The notes under the pieces are model-generated. The model searched no databases, had not been told where the DNA came from, and saw only the letters and a program-made list of their open reading frames with translations. Source: Sphingopyxis sp. H050 (lineage in GTDB: Bacteria > Pseudomonadota > Alphaproteobacteria > Sphingomonadales > Sphingomonadaceae). Taken from it: a DNA stretch of 64,000 bases. Of the stretch, positions 55,968 to 64,000 are shown in pieces; positions within the stretch are counted from its first letter, which is position 1, and each line of letters begins with the position of its first letter. The stretch covers positions 62,001 through 126,000 of the forward strand of contig NZ_LNRZ01000010.1 of the NCBI RefSeq assembly GCF_001468265.1, in the 5' to 3' direction. Both the position numbers and the translations under genes were made by a program.

Positions 55968-56807
55968 TCAAGCGACCGCAAGATTGTCGATCAGGCGCGT
56001 TTTGCCCATTCTCGCCGCCGCCAGAAGCCGCGCCGGCTTCCTGAAAAGGCTCAATCTTTCCAGGCTCTCGGCGTCGGCGAGCGCGACATAATCGACGCTG
56101 TCGAACCCGCCCGCGACGATGTCGGCCTCGGCCTTGGCGAGCGTTTCGGCGATGTCGGCGCCGCCGGCGATCGCCTTGGCAGCGGCCTTCAGCGCGTTGG
56201 GAAAGGCGACTGCGGCGGCGCGCTGATCCTTCGAGAGATAGGCGTTGCGCGACGACAATGCGAGGCCGTCGCTGTCGCGGGCGATCGGTGCGCCGAGGAT
56301 GTCGAGCGCGAAGTCGAGGTCGCGCGCCATGCGGCGGATGATCGCGAGCTGCTGCCAGTCCTTTTCGCCGAAGATCGCCACGTCAGGCCGGACCTGATTG
56401 AACAGCTTCGACACCACCGTCGCGACGCCGTCGAAATGGCCGGGGCGCGCCGCGCCGCAATAATCGGCGCCGAGCTCGGCGACCTCGACATGCGTGCTGT
56501 GCCCGCCCGGATACATCGTCGCCACGTCGGGCGCCCAGAGCAGGCTGACACCTTCCTCGACCAGCAGCGCGGCGTCGCGGTCCTCGTCGCGCGGATAGGC
56601 GGCGAAATCCTCGTTCGGGCCGAACTGCGTGGGATTGACGAAGATCGAGACGATCACATGATCGGCAACACGCTTCCCCATGCGAACGAGCGACAGATGG
56701 CCCGCGTGCAGGGCGCCCATCGTCGGGACCAGCGCGACGCTTTTGCCGCCTTGCTGAAGCGCCGAAACAGCACGGCGCAGCATCGCGATGTCACGGATGA
56801 TTTGCAC
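55968..56807 (-). CDS. panC: pantothenate synthetase
   Basis: A 279-residue enzyme joining pantoate and beta-alanine with ATP. The HIGH-type motif HAGH is at residues 34-37 in VPTMGALHAGHLSLV, and the KMSKS-like region and FGEKDWQQLAIIRRM are present. I chose the GTG at 56807 because GGAGGGCGGGCGAGC precedes it and the protein then has the normal length; longer starts to 56870 lack support. Divergent from mipZ. Confidence 0.93.
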   Translation of the reverse strand: MQIIRDIAMLRRAVSALQQGGKSVALVPTMGALHAGHLSLVRMGKRVADHVIVSIFVNPTQFGPNEDFAAYPRDEDRDAALLVEEGVSLLWAPDVATMYPGGHSTHVEVAELGADYCGAARPGHFDGVATVVSKLFNQVRPDVAIFGEKDWQQLAIIRRMARDLDFALDILGAPIARDSDGLALSSRNAYLSKDQRAAAVAFPNALKAAAKAIAGGADIAETLAKAEADIVAGGFDSVDYVALADAESLERLSLFRKPARLLAAARMGKTRLIDNLAVA

Positions 56808-56890
56808 GCTCGCCCGCCCTCCGATATTGGCGGCGCAACTGCCACCCAAGCGGCTCCCATGCGCCGCCAACCGGAAAATCGCAACGCCCC

Positions 56891-57709
56891 ATGTCTCAGA
56901 CGTCGACGCCCGCCCCGCACCGCATCATCTTTGCCAATGAAAAGGGCGGGACCGGCAAGTCGACTTGCGCGGTGCATTTCGCGGTCGCGCTCGCAACCCA
57001 GGGCTGGCGCGTCGCGGGACTCGATCTCGACCCGCGCCAGCGCACCTTCCATCGCTACCTCGAAAATCGCGAGAATACGGCGAAGCGTCGCGAGATCGAC
57101 CTGCCGACGCCGGTGTTCGAAGTGTTCGAGGGCTCGACGATCGAGGAACTCGACGCGCAGGTGGCACGGCTTTCCGAAGGCGCCGACTATTTCATCGCCG
57201 ACACCCCCGGCCGCGACGATGTCTTCGCGCGTCATCTCGCGACGAGCGCCGACACGCTCGTCACTCCGATCAACGACAGCTTCATCGACTTCGACCTGAT
57301 CGGGCAGGTCGATCCGGAAACATTTCAGGTCGTGCGCCCCAGCTTCTATTCGGAGCTGATCTGGGACACGCGCAAGGCGCGGGCGAAGACCGACGGGCGG
57401 ACGATCGACTGGATCATCCTGCGCAACCGCCTCCAGCATGTCGATGCGCACAATATGCGCCGTGTCGGCGAGGCGCTCGGGCAGCTGTCGCGCCGCGTGG
57501 GCTTTCGCGTCATCCCGGGGCTGGGCGAGCGCGTCATCTATCGCGAGCTGTTTCCGGCGGGCCTCACCCTGCTCGACAAGGCGCATCTCGGCGGCATGGG
57601 GATCGGCCATGTCGTCGCGCGGCAGGAACTGCGCGAGGCGATGGGCGGATTGAACCTTCCGGCGCGCGAGCGGTTGCATCCGGACGGCGACCTGTTCGCC
57701 GCGGCTTGA
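56891..57709 (+). CDS. mipZ: division-plane positioning ATPase MipZ
   Basis: A 272-residue ParA-superfamily ATPase. The deviant Walker A is [10 protein letters not shown] (residues 16-25), the Walker A' block is [10 protein letters not shown], and the long insert around [24 protein letters not shown] and [10 protein letters not shown] is MipZ-specific. MipZ binds ParB at the poles and inhibits FtsZ there, placing division at mid-cell in alphaproteobacteria. It has no adjacent parAB. An 83-bp gap separates it from panC. Confidence 0.9.
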   Translation: MSQTSTPAPHRIIFANEKGGTGKSTCAVHFAVALATQGWRVAGLDLDPRQRTFHRYLENRENTAKRREIDLPTPVFEVFEGSTIEELDAQVARLSEGADYFIADTPGRDDVFARHLATSADTLVTPINDSFIDFDLIGQVDPETFQVVRPSFYSELIWDTRKARAKTDGRTIDWIILRNRLQHVDAHNMRRVGEALGQLSRRVGFRVIPGLGERVIYRELFPAGLTLLDKAHLGGMGIGHVVARQELREAMGGLNLPARERLHPDGDLFAAA

Positions 57710-57734
57710 CCTTCTCTTCCCAAAGGGACCGACG

Positions 57735-59117
57735 ATGACCCACCTTTTCCACCCCACTATGCTGCGCGAATATGACATCCGCGGGGTTGTCGGCGATACG
57801 CTGTCCGACAAGGATGCCTATGCGATCGGGCGCAGCTTCGCGACGCTGATCCGCCGCGATGGCGGACGGCGGGTTGCGGTGGGCTATGACGGCCGCCTGT
57901 CGTCGCCGATGCTCGCCGACGCGCTGGTCGCGGGCATCAACGCGGCGGGCGTCGATGCGCTGAATGTCGGGTTGGGGCCGACGCCCATGCTCTATTATGC
58001 GGCCTCAACCGAGGATGTGGACGGCGGCATACAGATAACCGGCAGCCACAATCCCCCCGACTATAACGGCTTCAAGATGGTGTTTCAGGGACGTCCGTTC
58101 TTCGGCGCCGACATCCAGCGGATCGGCCAGATCGCCGCGGCCGGCGACTGGGAGGCTGGCGAAGGCGCGGCGGAGAGCATCGACATCGTCGACGCCTATG
58201 TCGACCGGCTGGTCGAGGGGTTCGCCGGCGGCGCTTTCCGGGTCGGCTGGGATGCCGGCAATGGCGCCGCGGGCACCGTCATCGAGAAATTGACCGCGCG
58301 CCTTCCCGGCGAGCATCACCTTTTGTTTACCGACATCGACGGCCATTTTCCGAACCACCATCCCGATCCCACCGAAGAGAAGAATCTGGCCGACCTGAAG
58401 AAGCTCGTCGCCGAGAAGAGCCTCGATTTCGGCGTCGCTTTCGATGGAGACGGCGACCGCATCGGCGCGATCGACGGCGAAGGCCGCGTGATCTGGGGCG
58501 ATCAATTGCTGCAAATCTATGCCGCGGCGGTGCTCAAGGACCGGCCCGGCGCGACCGTCATCGCCGACGTGAAGGCCAGCCAGGCGCTGTTCGACCGCGT
58601 CGCCGAGCTGGGCGGCAAGCCGCTGATGTGGAAGACCGGCCACAGCCTGATCAAGGCGAAGATGAAGGAAACCGGCAGCCCGCTGGCGGGCGAGATGAGC
58701 GGGCATATCTTCTTCGCCGACACCTATTATGGCTATGACGATGCGCCCTATGCCGCAGTGCGGCTAATCGAGGCGGCGACGAAGCTCGGCAAGAGCGTCA
58801 CCGAGCTGCGCGGCGAGATGCCGGCGATGGTCAACACCCCCGAGCTGCGCTTCCAGGTCGACGAGGTGCGCAAATTCGCCATTGTGGACGAGGTTCTGGC
58901 GCGGCTCGCCGCGTCGGGCGCAACGGTCGACCGGACCGACGGCGCGCGCGTGCTGACCGACGACGGCTGGTGGCTGCTCCGCGCGTCGAATACGCAGGAC
59001 GTGCTCGTCGCCCGCGCCGAGGCGAAGGACGAGGCGGCGCTCGACCGGCTGATGGCGGCGATCGACGACCAGCTGGCGCAATCGGGCGTCGAGCGTGGCG
59101 AGACCGTAGGGCATTGA
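57735..59117 (+). CDS. phosphomannomutase / phosphoglucomutase
   Basis: A 460-residue hexose-phosphate mutase of the AlgC type. The phospho-serine is S104 in [12 protein letters not shown], the metal loop is [12 protein letters not shown], and the sugar-binding loop is GEMSGHIFF. It makes mannose-1-phosphate and/or glucose-1-phosphate for polysaccharide and lipopolysaccharide. It is placed between mipZ and the lptB-rpoN pair. Confidence 0.92.
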   Translation: MTHLFHPTMLREYDIRGVVGDTLSDKDAYAIGRSFATLIRRDGGRRVAVGYDGRLSSPMLADALVAGINAAGVDALNVGLGPTPMLYYAASTEDVDGGIQITGSHNPPDYNGFKMVFQGRPFFGADIQRIGQIAAAGDWEAGEGAAESIDIVDAYVDRLVEGFAGGAFRVGWDAGNGAAGTVIEKLTARLPGEHHLLFTDIDGHFPNHHPDPTEEKNLADLKKLVAEKSLDFGVAFDGDGDRIGAIDGEGRVIWGDQLLQIYAAAVLKDRPGATVIADVKASQALFDRVAELGGKPLMWKTGHSLIKAKMKETGSPLAGEMSGHIFFADTYYGYDDAPYAAVRLIEAATKLGKSVTELRGEMPAMVNTPELRFQVDEVRKFAIVDEVLARLAASGATVDRTDGARVLTDDGWWLLRASNTQDVLVARAEAKDEAALDRLMAAIDDQLAQSGVERGETVGH

Positions 59118-59121
59118 GCCG

Positions 59122-59260
59122 ACGATCCTCCCTGTGGCGAAGCCATGGGGAGGTGGCGGCCCGCGGGGCCGACGGAGGGGCGAATGCGCAAACGTCGCGG
59201 CCCCTCCGCCACCGCTTCGCGGCCGCCCCCCTCCCCATGGCCTGCGGTCCCAGGGCGGAT
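59122..59260. repeat. 138-bp palindromic element, copy 2 (CCTCCC family), inverted
   Basis: GATCCTCCCTGTGGCGAAG at the left and, on the opposite strand, CATCCGCCCTGGGACC at the right form imperfect arms with GCCATGGGGAGG near both ends. The central part read on the minus strand (GGAGGGGCCGCGACGTTTG) matches copy 1 (GGAGGGGCCGCGACGTTG), so the copies lie in opposite orientation. Non-coding, in the 249-bp gap after the mutase gene. Confidence 0.7.
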
Positions 59261-59303
59261 GCTTCTCGTTGCCGCCCGAATACCCTGCAAAAATCTTGCC
59301 AGA

Positions 59304-59332
59304 TTGACCTTGGCCGCGTCGCTGGGGTAACG
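59304..59332 (+). promoter_or_regulatory. candidate promoter of lptB-rpoN
   Basis: TTGACC (59304-59309), 17 bp, GTAACG (59327-59332). The -10 is weak. It lies just before the lptB start region, and favours the start at 59367 over 59337. Confidence 0.35.
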
Positions 59333-59366
59333 GCGCATGGGGGCTAGAAACGGAACCGACCGACCT

Positions 59367-60179
59367 ATGACCGACGAATCCACCGTGGGGACGCTGACCG
59401 ACGACGATCATGGCGTCGCCGAGCACAGGGCGCATGCCCATGAGGATGCGGCGACGGGCAACGGCCTGGCGGTCATTTCGATCGCCAAAAGCTATGACAA
59501 GCGGGTCGTGCTGTCGGACGTGTCGCTCTCGGTCGGCAAGGGCGAGGTCGTCGGTCTGCTCGGCCCGAACGGCGCGGGCAAGACGACCTGCTTCTATTCG
59601 ATCATGGGGCTGGTGAAGCCGGATGCCGGGCGCATCATGCTGGACGGGTCGGACATCACCGCGCTGCCGATGTACCGCCGCGCAATCCTCGGTCTCGGCT
59701 ATCTGCCTCAGGAAACCTCAATTTTTCGCGGCATGACCGTCGCGCAGAATATCGAGGCGGTGCTCGAACTCGCCGAGCCCGACAAGGTGTCGCGCGAACG
59801 ACGGCTGGAGGAGCTGCTCGACGAATTCGGCCTCACCCGGCTGCGCGATTCGGCGGCGATGGCGCTGTCGGGCGGCGAGCGCCGCCGCGCGGAGATCGCG
59901 CGCGCACTCGCCGCAAACCCCTCGATCATGCTGCTCGACGAACCTTTCGCGGGCATCGACCCCTTGTCGATCAGCGACATTCGCGACCTCGTCGCCGACC
60001 TCAAGACCCGCGGCATCGGCGTGCTGATCACCGACCATAATGTGCGCGAGACGCTGGACCTCGTCGACCGCGCCGCGATCATCTACGACGGCAAGGTGCT
60101 GCTTGCCGGTTCGCCGGCCGAACTCGTCGCCGACCCCGAGGTGCGCCGCCTCTACCTCGGCGAGGGCTTCTCTTTGTGA
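59367..60179 (+). CDS. lptB: LPS export ABC transporter ATP-binding protein LptB
   Basis: A 270-residue ATPase of the LptB2FGC complex that extracts lipopolysaccharide from the inner membrane. Walker A GPNGAGKTT (residues 66-74), the LptB-type block GLGYLPQETSIFRGMTV, signature LSGGERRRAEIARAL, Walker B IMLLDEPFAGID and switch H in TDHNVRETL are intact. A 30-residue histidine/acid-rich N-terminal extension is unusual. It is followed 14 bp later by rpoN, a common proteobacterial order. Confidence 0.94.
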   Translation: MTDESTVGTLTDDDHGVAEHRAHAHEDAATGNGLAVISIAKSYDKRVVLSDVSLSVGKGEVVGLLGPNGAGKTTCFYSIMGLVKPDAGRIMLDGSDITALPMYRRAILGLGYLPQETSIFRGMTVAQNIEAVLELAEPDKVSRERRLEELLDEFGLTRLRDSAAMALSGGERRRAEIARALAANPSIMLLDEPFAGIDPLSISDIRDLVADLKTRGIGVLITDHNVRETLDLVDRAAIIYDGKVLLAGSPAELVADPEVRRLYLGEGFSL

Positions 60180-60193
60180 GCAGCTAGTCCCTG

Positions 60194-61657
60194 ATGGCGT
60201 TGGGTCCGCGCCTCGATTTACGCCAGTCGCAATCGCTGGTGATGACGCCGCAATTGCAGCAGGCGATCAAGCTGCTTGCGCTGTCGAACCTCGAACTCGA
60301 AGCCTATCTGGCCGAGGCGCTCGAGGGCAATCCGCTGCTCGACGCCTCGCCCGCCGACCGCGACGACGATAGCGGCCCCGACGAAGGCGGCGGCGAGGCG
60401 CCGGTCGCCGCGGTGTCAGGCGAGACCGACACCGATCAGGCGCTTTCGTCCGACGCCGGGACCGCCGACGACCTCGACGTCGATTTCGGCGAGGAGCGTT
60501 TCCACCACGACAGCGCCAGCGATTCGGTCGGCCTGTCGGGCGCCGGCGAGGATATCGACTTCGACAGCTTCGCCGAGCATGACGGCACGCTCCACGACCA
60601 TCTGATGGCGCAGGTCGGCGAGCGCTTCGACGGGATCGAGGCGATCGTCGCGGGCCAGCTTGTCGCGCTGATCGACGAGGCGGGCTATCTCCGCGCCGAT
60701 CTTTCCGAGCTGGCGGCGCAGCTTGGCGTCCCGCTCGCCCTGATCGAGGAAGTCCTCACGGGCATTCAGCTGTTCGATCCCTCGGGGGTCGGCGCGCGTG
60801 ACCTCGCCGAATGCATCGCGATCCAGGCGCGCGAGGCCGACCGCTACGATCCCGCCATGGCCACCATGATCGCGCACCTCGATCTGGTCGCGAAGGGCGC
60901 CTTCCCGCAGCTGAAGCGCATCTGCGGGGTCGATGACGAAGATCTCGCCGACATGATTCGCGAACTGCGCGGCTATGATCCCAAGCCCGGGCTGAAATAT
61001 GGCGGCGAGGGCGTGCAGGCGGTCGTTCCCGACCTGTATGTCCGCCAGACCGCGAAGGGCTGGGCGGTCGAGGTCAACAGCGGCACGCTACCGAGGCTGC
61101 TCGTCAACCGCCGCTATTATGCCGAGCTGGCGACGGGCGCAGCGGCGAAGAGCAAGGCGTGGCTGTCCGAACAGCTTGCGGGGGCGAACTGGCTCGTCCG
61201 CGCGCTCGACCAGCGCCAGCGCACGATCGTCAAGGTCGCGAGCGCGATCGTCAAGCAGCAGGAAGGGTTTTTCCTCCACGGCGTCGCGCACATGCGCCCG
61301 CTGACGCTGCGGCAGGTCGCCGAAGAGATCGGCATGCACGAATCGACCGTCAGCCGCGTCACCAGCAACAAATATCTGAGCTGCGCGCGCGGATTGTTCG
61401 AGCTCAAATATTTCTTCTCGTCGGGCATTTCGGCGACCGAGGGCGACGGCGCGGTGTCGGCCGAGGCGGTGAAGAGCCGGATCAAGGCGATGATTGAGGC
61501 TGAAGACGCCAAGGCGATTCTCTCCGACGAGACGATCGCGCAGAAACTGTCGGCCGAGGGCCACGACATCGCGCGGCGCACCGTGGTCAAATATCGCGAG
61601 GCGATGGGCTATGGCTCTTCGGTGCAGCGGCGGCGGCAGAAAGCGCTGGCGGGTTAA
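60194..61657 (+). CDS. rpoN: RNA polymerase sigma-54 factor
   Basis: A 487-residue alternative sigma factor needing enhancer-binding activators. Region I is glutamine-rich (LRQSQSLVMTPQLQQAIKLL), region II acidic (about 50-115), then the core-binding domain, the HTH (LTLRQVAEEIGMHESTVSRVTSNKYL) and the RpoN box ARRTVVKYREAMGY near the C-terminus. Its position after lptB is the usual one. Confidence 0.96.
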   Translation: MALGPRLDLRQSQSLVMTPQLQQAIKLLALSNLELEAYLAEALEGNPLLDASPADRDDDSGPDEGGGEAPVAAVSGETDTDQALSSDAGTADDLDVDFGEERFHHDSASDSVGLSGAGEDIDFDSFAEHDGTLHDHLMAQVGERFDGIEAIVAGQLVALIDEAGYLRADLSELAAQLGVPLALIEEVLTGIQLFDPSGVGARDLAECIAIQAREADRYDPAMATMIAHLDLVAKGAFPQLKRICGVDDEDLADMIRELRGYDPKPGLKYGGEGVQAVVPDLYVRQTAKGWAVEVNSGTLPRLLVNRRYYAELATGAAAKSKAWLSEQLAGANWLVRALDQRQRTIVKVASAIVKQQEGFFLHGVAHMRPLTLRQVAEEIGMHESTVSRVTSNKYLSCARGLFELKYFFSSGISATEGDGAVSAEAVKSRIKAMIEAEDAKAILSDETIAQKLSAEGHDIARRTVVKYREAMGYGSSVQRRRQKALAG

Positions 61658-61663
61658 GGACCT

Positions 61664-61737
61664 CGTCACCCCGGACTTGATCCGGGGGTCCATGACGTCG
61701 CCGCAGCTATGGATGCCGGATCAAGTCCGGCATGACG
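61664..61737. repeat. inverted repeat, GGACTTGATCC family
   Basis: Arms 61664-61685 and 61716-61737 are near-perfect reverse complements (core CCGGACTTGATCCGG). The left half resembles the palindrome split by the insertion at 37623-37786 (CACCCTGAACTTG). It lies in the 171-bp rpoN-rpmJ gap, before the rpmJ promoter. Confidence 0.65.
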
Positions 61738-61757
61738 AAATTAGGGGAGTGAACCGG

Positions 61758-61786
61758 TTGACTTTTTGCCCGCATCCCCATAGTTG
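61758..61786 (+). promoter_or_regulatory. candidate promoter of rpmJ
   Basis: TTGACT (61758-61763), 16 bp, ATAGTT (61780-61785). The best-looking sigma-70 promoter in the window, giving a leader of about 40 nt to rpmJ. Confidence 0.6.
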
Positions 61787-61828
61787 CGCCGCTTCGCGTC
61801 AATACGCCAAGATTTACGGACAGAGATC

Positions 61829-61954
61829 ATGAAGATTCGCAACAGCCTGAAGTCGCTGAAGGACCGCCACCGGGATAACCGCGTTATCCGCCGCCGTGGC
61901 CGCACCTATGTGATCAACAAGACCAACCGCCGCTTCAAGGCGCGCCAGGGCTGA
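61829..61954 (+). CDS. rpmJ: 50S ribosomal protein L36, cysteine-free long type
   Basis: A 41-residue protein, below common ORF cut-offs: [18 protein letters not shown], then [25 protein letters not shown] ending. It lacks the CxxC..CH zinc ligands of the 37-residue form, so it is the zinc-independent YkgO-like type usual in alphaproteobacteria. ACAGAGATC precedes the ATG. Confidence 0.94.
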   Translation: MKIRNSLKSLKDRHRDNRVIRRRGRTYVINKTNRRFKARQG

Positions 61955-62006
61955 TGGCCCTGCCGGGGCGTTTTCCGCCCCGCGCGCATTGCGAAGTTAG
62001 CGTAAC

Positions 62007-62033
62007 GCCGTCGGATGCTTCCGGCGGCGCTTT
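62007..62033 (+). terminator. terminator of rpmJ
   Basis: GCCGTCGG (62007-62014) pairs with CCGGCGGC (62021-62028), 8 bp including one G-U, followed by GCTTT. An extra hairpin without T-run (GGGGCG...CGCCCC, 61965-61981) precedes it. Confidence 0.55.
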
Positions 62034-62051
62034 CGCGTGTCTGGAGGCCCC

Positions 62052-62663
62052 ATGATTCGCCAGAGCGTGATCTTCGACGTCGGCCGCGTCCTCTTTGACT
62101 GGGACCTGCGCTATCTGTTCGCCAAGCTGATCGACGACAGGGACGAGCTCGAATGGTTCGTGACGCATGTCGTGACGCCGCAGTGGCACTTCCAGCACGA
62201 CGCCGGCCGCCCGCTCGCCGAGATGCTGCCCGAGCTGAAAGCCGAATTTCCGGGGCACGACGCGCTGATCGACGCCTATGCGGCGCGCTTCAACGAGACG
62301 ATTCCCGGGCCGATGCCGGGCAGCCTCGAACTGGTCGAACGGCTGGACGCTGCCGGCGTGCCGCTGTTCGCGATCACCAATTTCGGGCATGAATTCTGGG
62401 AAGGCTTCCGCCCGACCCAGCCGGTCTTCGACCGCTTCCGCGACATCGTCGTGTCGGGCACCGAGAAATTGATGAAGCCCGATCCCGCCATCTACCGCCT
62501 TGCGATCGAGCGATTCGGGATCGATCCAGCGGGCGCGCTGTTCATCGACGACGTCGCGCACAATGTTGCGGGCGCCGAATCGGTCGGGATCGCGGGGCAC
62601 CAGTTTGTCGATGCGGCGGCGCTGGAGCGGGAACTGGTCGGGCGAGGGTTGCTGGCGGAATAG
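62052..62663 (+). CDS. HAD-superfamily hydrolase, haloacid-dehalogenase/YihX type
   Basis: A 203-residue protein. Motif I FDVGRVLFDWD (D9), FAITNFGHEFWEGF (motif II), MKPDPAIYRLAIERFG (motif III lysine) and LFIDDVAHNVAGAES (motif IV) are present. The Asp two residues after the nucleophile is replaced by Gly, as in YihX-type sugar-phosphatases. Substrate unknown. GGAGGCCCC precedes the ATG at 62052; a GTG at 62037 is in frame. Confidence 0.85.
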   Translation: MIRQSVIFDVGRVLFDWDLRYLFAKLIDDRDELEWFVTHVVTPQWHFQHDAGRPLAEMLPELKAEFPGHDALIDAYAARFNETIPGPMPGSLELVERLDAAGVPLFAITNFGHEFWEGFRPTQPVFDRFRDIVVSGTEKLMKPDPAIYRLAIERFGIDPAGALFIDDVAHNVAGAESVGIAGHQFVDAAALERELVGRGLLAE

Positions 62664-62694
62664 TCGGGGAACTCCCGCGAGCGCCGGTCTTTTT

Positions 62695-62845
62695 TTGGTT
62701 CACGCAAAGGCGCGAAGGCGCGAAGAAGAGGGCTTGGGCCGTCAGGCCCCTCCTTGCCATCCACGATCTGGTTTATCGCGACGTCGATGGGAAAAGGCCG
62801 CTTTGCGGCACGTGCAATCTTCTTCGAGCCTTCGCGTGCAAATCC
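62695..62845. repeat. intergenic inverted-repeat element, CGCGAAG type, second copy
   Basis: GGTTCACGCAAAGGCGCGAA at the left, and CTTCTTCGAGCCTTCGCGTG at the right, which is its imperfect reverse complement. It resembles the element at 283-411. It fills most of the 189-bp gap between convergent genes. Confidence 0.55.
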
Positions 62846-62852
62846 GAAAAGC

Positions 62853-64000
62853 CTATTTCTCCACCCCCAGCTGCGTCAGCACGAAGGCGAACTCCTCGGC
62901 GTCCTCGTGCAGCGCCCCCCAGCGGCCCGACTTGCCGCCATGGCCCGCGCCCATGTTGGTGCGCAGCAGCAGCGTCGAATCGTTCGTCCGCGTCGCGCGG
63001 AGCTTGGCGACCCATTTGGCGGGCTCCCAATAGGTCACGCGCGGGTCGTTGAGGCCCGCCGACACGAGCATCGGCGGATAGGCTTTTGCGGTCACATTGT
63101 CGTAGGGGCTGTAGCTCAGCATATAATCGAACGCGGCCTTGTCGGTGATCGGGTTGCCCCACTCGGGCCATTCGCCCGGGGTCAGCGGCAGCGTGTCGTC
63201 GACCATCGTGTTGATCACGTCGACGAAGGGCACCCCTGCGAGAACCGCGCCCCACAGTTCGGGCGCCTCGTTATAGATCACGCCCATCACCTGCCCGCCC
63301 GCCGAGCGCCCCTCGACCGAAATTTTGCCGGCGCTGGTGTATTTCTTGGCGATCAGGCCCTTCGCGACGTCGATGAAGTCGTTGAACGTATTCTTGCGCT
63401 CGGTCGTCTTACCCGCAAGATACCAGGCGCGGCCCATGTCGTCGCCGCCGCGGACATGCGCGATCGCATAGATCATCCCGCGATCGACGAGGCTGAGCCG
63501 CGTCGTCGAGAAGCCCGGCGGGACGCGGTAGCCGTATGAGCCGTAAGCATAGAGATGCATCGGCGCGCTGCCGTCGAGCTTCGTCCCCTTTTTGTAGACG
63601 AGCGATGCTGGGATCAGCGTCTTGCCGTCGCGGCTCGGCAGATTAACCCGTTCGGTTACATATTGTGTCGCGTCGTAACCCGAAGGAATTTCCTGCACCT
63701 TCAGCGTTTCCAGCGTTCCGCTTGCCAAATCATAGTCATAGACGGTGTCGGGCGTGACCATCGATTCATAGTCGAGCCGCAATTTGTCCTGATGATATTC
63801 GGGATTGTCGCCGAGACCCGCGACATAAGTCGCCTCAGGGAATTTGATCCGGCCCGGGGTCAGCGGCGCGTCATATTTGCGGATATCGACCTGATCGAGC
63901 CCGTCCTCGCGCGCTTCGATGACGAAATAGTCGCGGAATATCGACAGGCCGGTGATGTAGCTGTGATCCGATCCGGGGATCAGCGTGGTCCACTTGCCCG
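62853..64000 (-). CDS. S9 family prolyl oligopeptidase (oligopeptidase B-like), C-terminal part
   Basis: The gene enters from beyond 64000; 381 residues are visible to the TAA at 62853. The frame is open through the window end, so the first in-frame start-like codon at 63782 is internal. The visible part covers the end of the beta-propeller (GLSIFRDYFVIEAREDGLDQV) and the alpha/beta-hydrolase domain: HVRGGDDMGRAWYLAGK, the nucleophile GRSAGG, VTYWEPAKWVAKLR after the catalytic DPRV, and GHGGKSGRW with the catalytic histidine. These enzymes cut short peptides, often after basic residues. Confidence 0.88.
   Translation of the reverse strand, partial: GKWTTLIPGSDHSYITGLSIFRDYFVIEAREDGLDQVDIRKYDAPLTPGRIKFPEATYVAGLGDNPEYHQDKLRLDYESMVTPDTVYDYDLASGTLETLKVQEIPSGYDATQYVTERVNLPSRDGKTLIPASLVYKKGTKLDGSAPMHLYAYGSYGYRVPPGFSTTRLSLVDRGMIYAIAHVRGGDDMGRAWYLAGKTTERKNTFNDFIDVAKGLIAKKYTSAGKISVEGRSAGGQVMGVIYNEAPELWGAVLAGVPFVDVINTMVDDTLPLTPGEWPEWGNPITDKAAFDYMLSYSPYDNVTAKAYPPMLVSAGLNDPRVTYWEPAKWVAKLRATRTNDSTLLLRTNMGAGHGGKSGRWGALHEDAEEFAFVLTQLGVEK

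Noticed and set aside
61965-61981. GGGGCG/CGCCCC hairpin just after rpmJ as the terminator
   Set aside because: No T-run follows; the hairpin at 62007-62028 is the better candidate.

Overview
The window looks like chromosomal DNA of a high-GC alphaproteobacterium of the order Sphingomonadales; a Sphingopyxis-like genus is my best guess. The evidence is the GC-rich codon use, the alphaproteobacterial division and cell-cycle genes mipZ and divK, the maeB / mutS-glnD block, a Cbp3-type bc1 chaperone gene next to a DUF177 gene, cysteine-free L33 and L36, and promoters of the form TTGnnn-N16/17-CTAnnn. The taxonomic call is inference. Almost everything here is core housekeeping DNA. I found no phage, plasmid, CRISPR array, recognisable defence island, secondary-metabolite cluster, rRNA or tRNA gene.

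Layout. 1-8.6 kb: end of a GNAT acetyltransferase gene, hsp20 with a probable heat-shock promoter and RNA thermometer, gpmA, a TonB-dependent receptor, dapD coupled to a HAD phosphatase, a lipoprotein-type S8 protease with a C-terminal barrel-like region, and a deoxyinosine glycosylase. 8.9-26.0 kb: the str, S10 and spc ribosomal clusters run without a break from rpsL to adk, with a DUF1737 gene between rpmD and rplO. The usual next block (rpsM-rpsK-rpoA-rplQ) is not there. 26.0-28.4 kb: SRPBCC protein, DUF177, cytochrome bc1 chaperone, bamE. 28.4-36.4 kb: maeB divergent from mutS-glnD. 36.5-43.4 kb: an esterase, then rpmI-rplT and pheS-pheT on the minus strand, separated by a terminator and an AraC regulator. 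43.5-47.5 kb: GFA-like protein, inositol-phosphatase-family enzyme, VOC protein, prs, a membrane LytTR regulator, a DUF2306-like membrane protein. 47.5-55.8 kb: nadE, gltX, tonB, rpmG, divK, DUF3572-HAD-RidA-FemAB-like genes, a Sel1-like protein. 56-64 kb: panC / mipZ divergent pair, phosphomannomutase, lptB-rpoN, rpmJ, a HAD hydrolase and the C-terminal part of an oligopeptidase B-like enzyme.

The most informative non-coding signals are: a structured 297-bp rpsJ-rplC spacer with pseudoknot geometry; a ROSE-like thermometer ahead of hsp20; a palindrome close to the Zur consensus over the tonB promoter; a 164-bp MITE-like insertion with terminal inverted repeats and a 9-bp duplication inside a palindrome; and at least four families of intergenic inverted repeats, one present as two related copies of about 138 bp in opposite orientation. 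Several operons use 4-nt ATGA stop-start overlaps (HAD-dapD, bc1 chaperone-DUF177, mutS-glnD, pheS-pheT, DUF3572-HAD).
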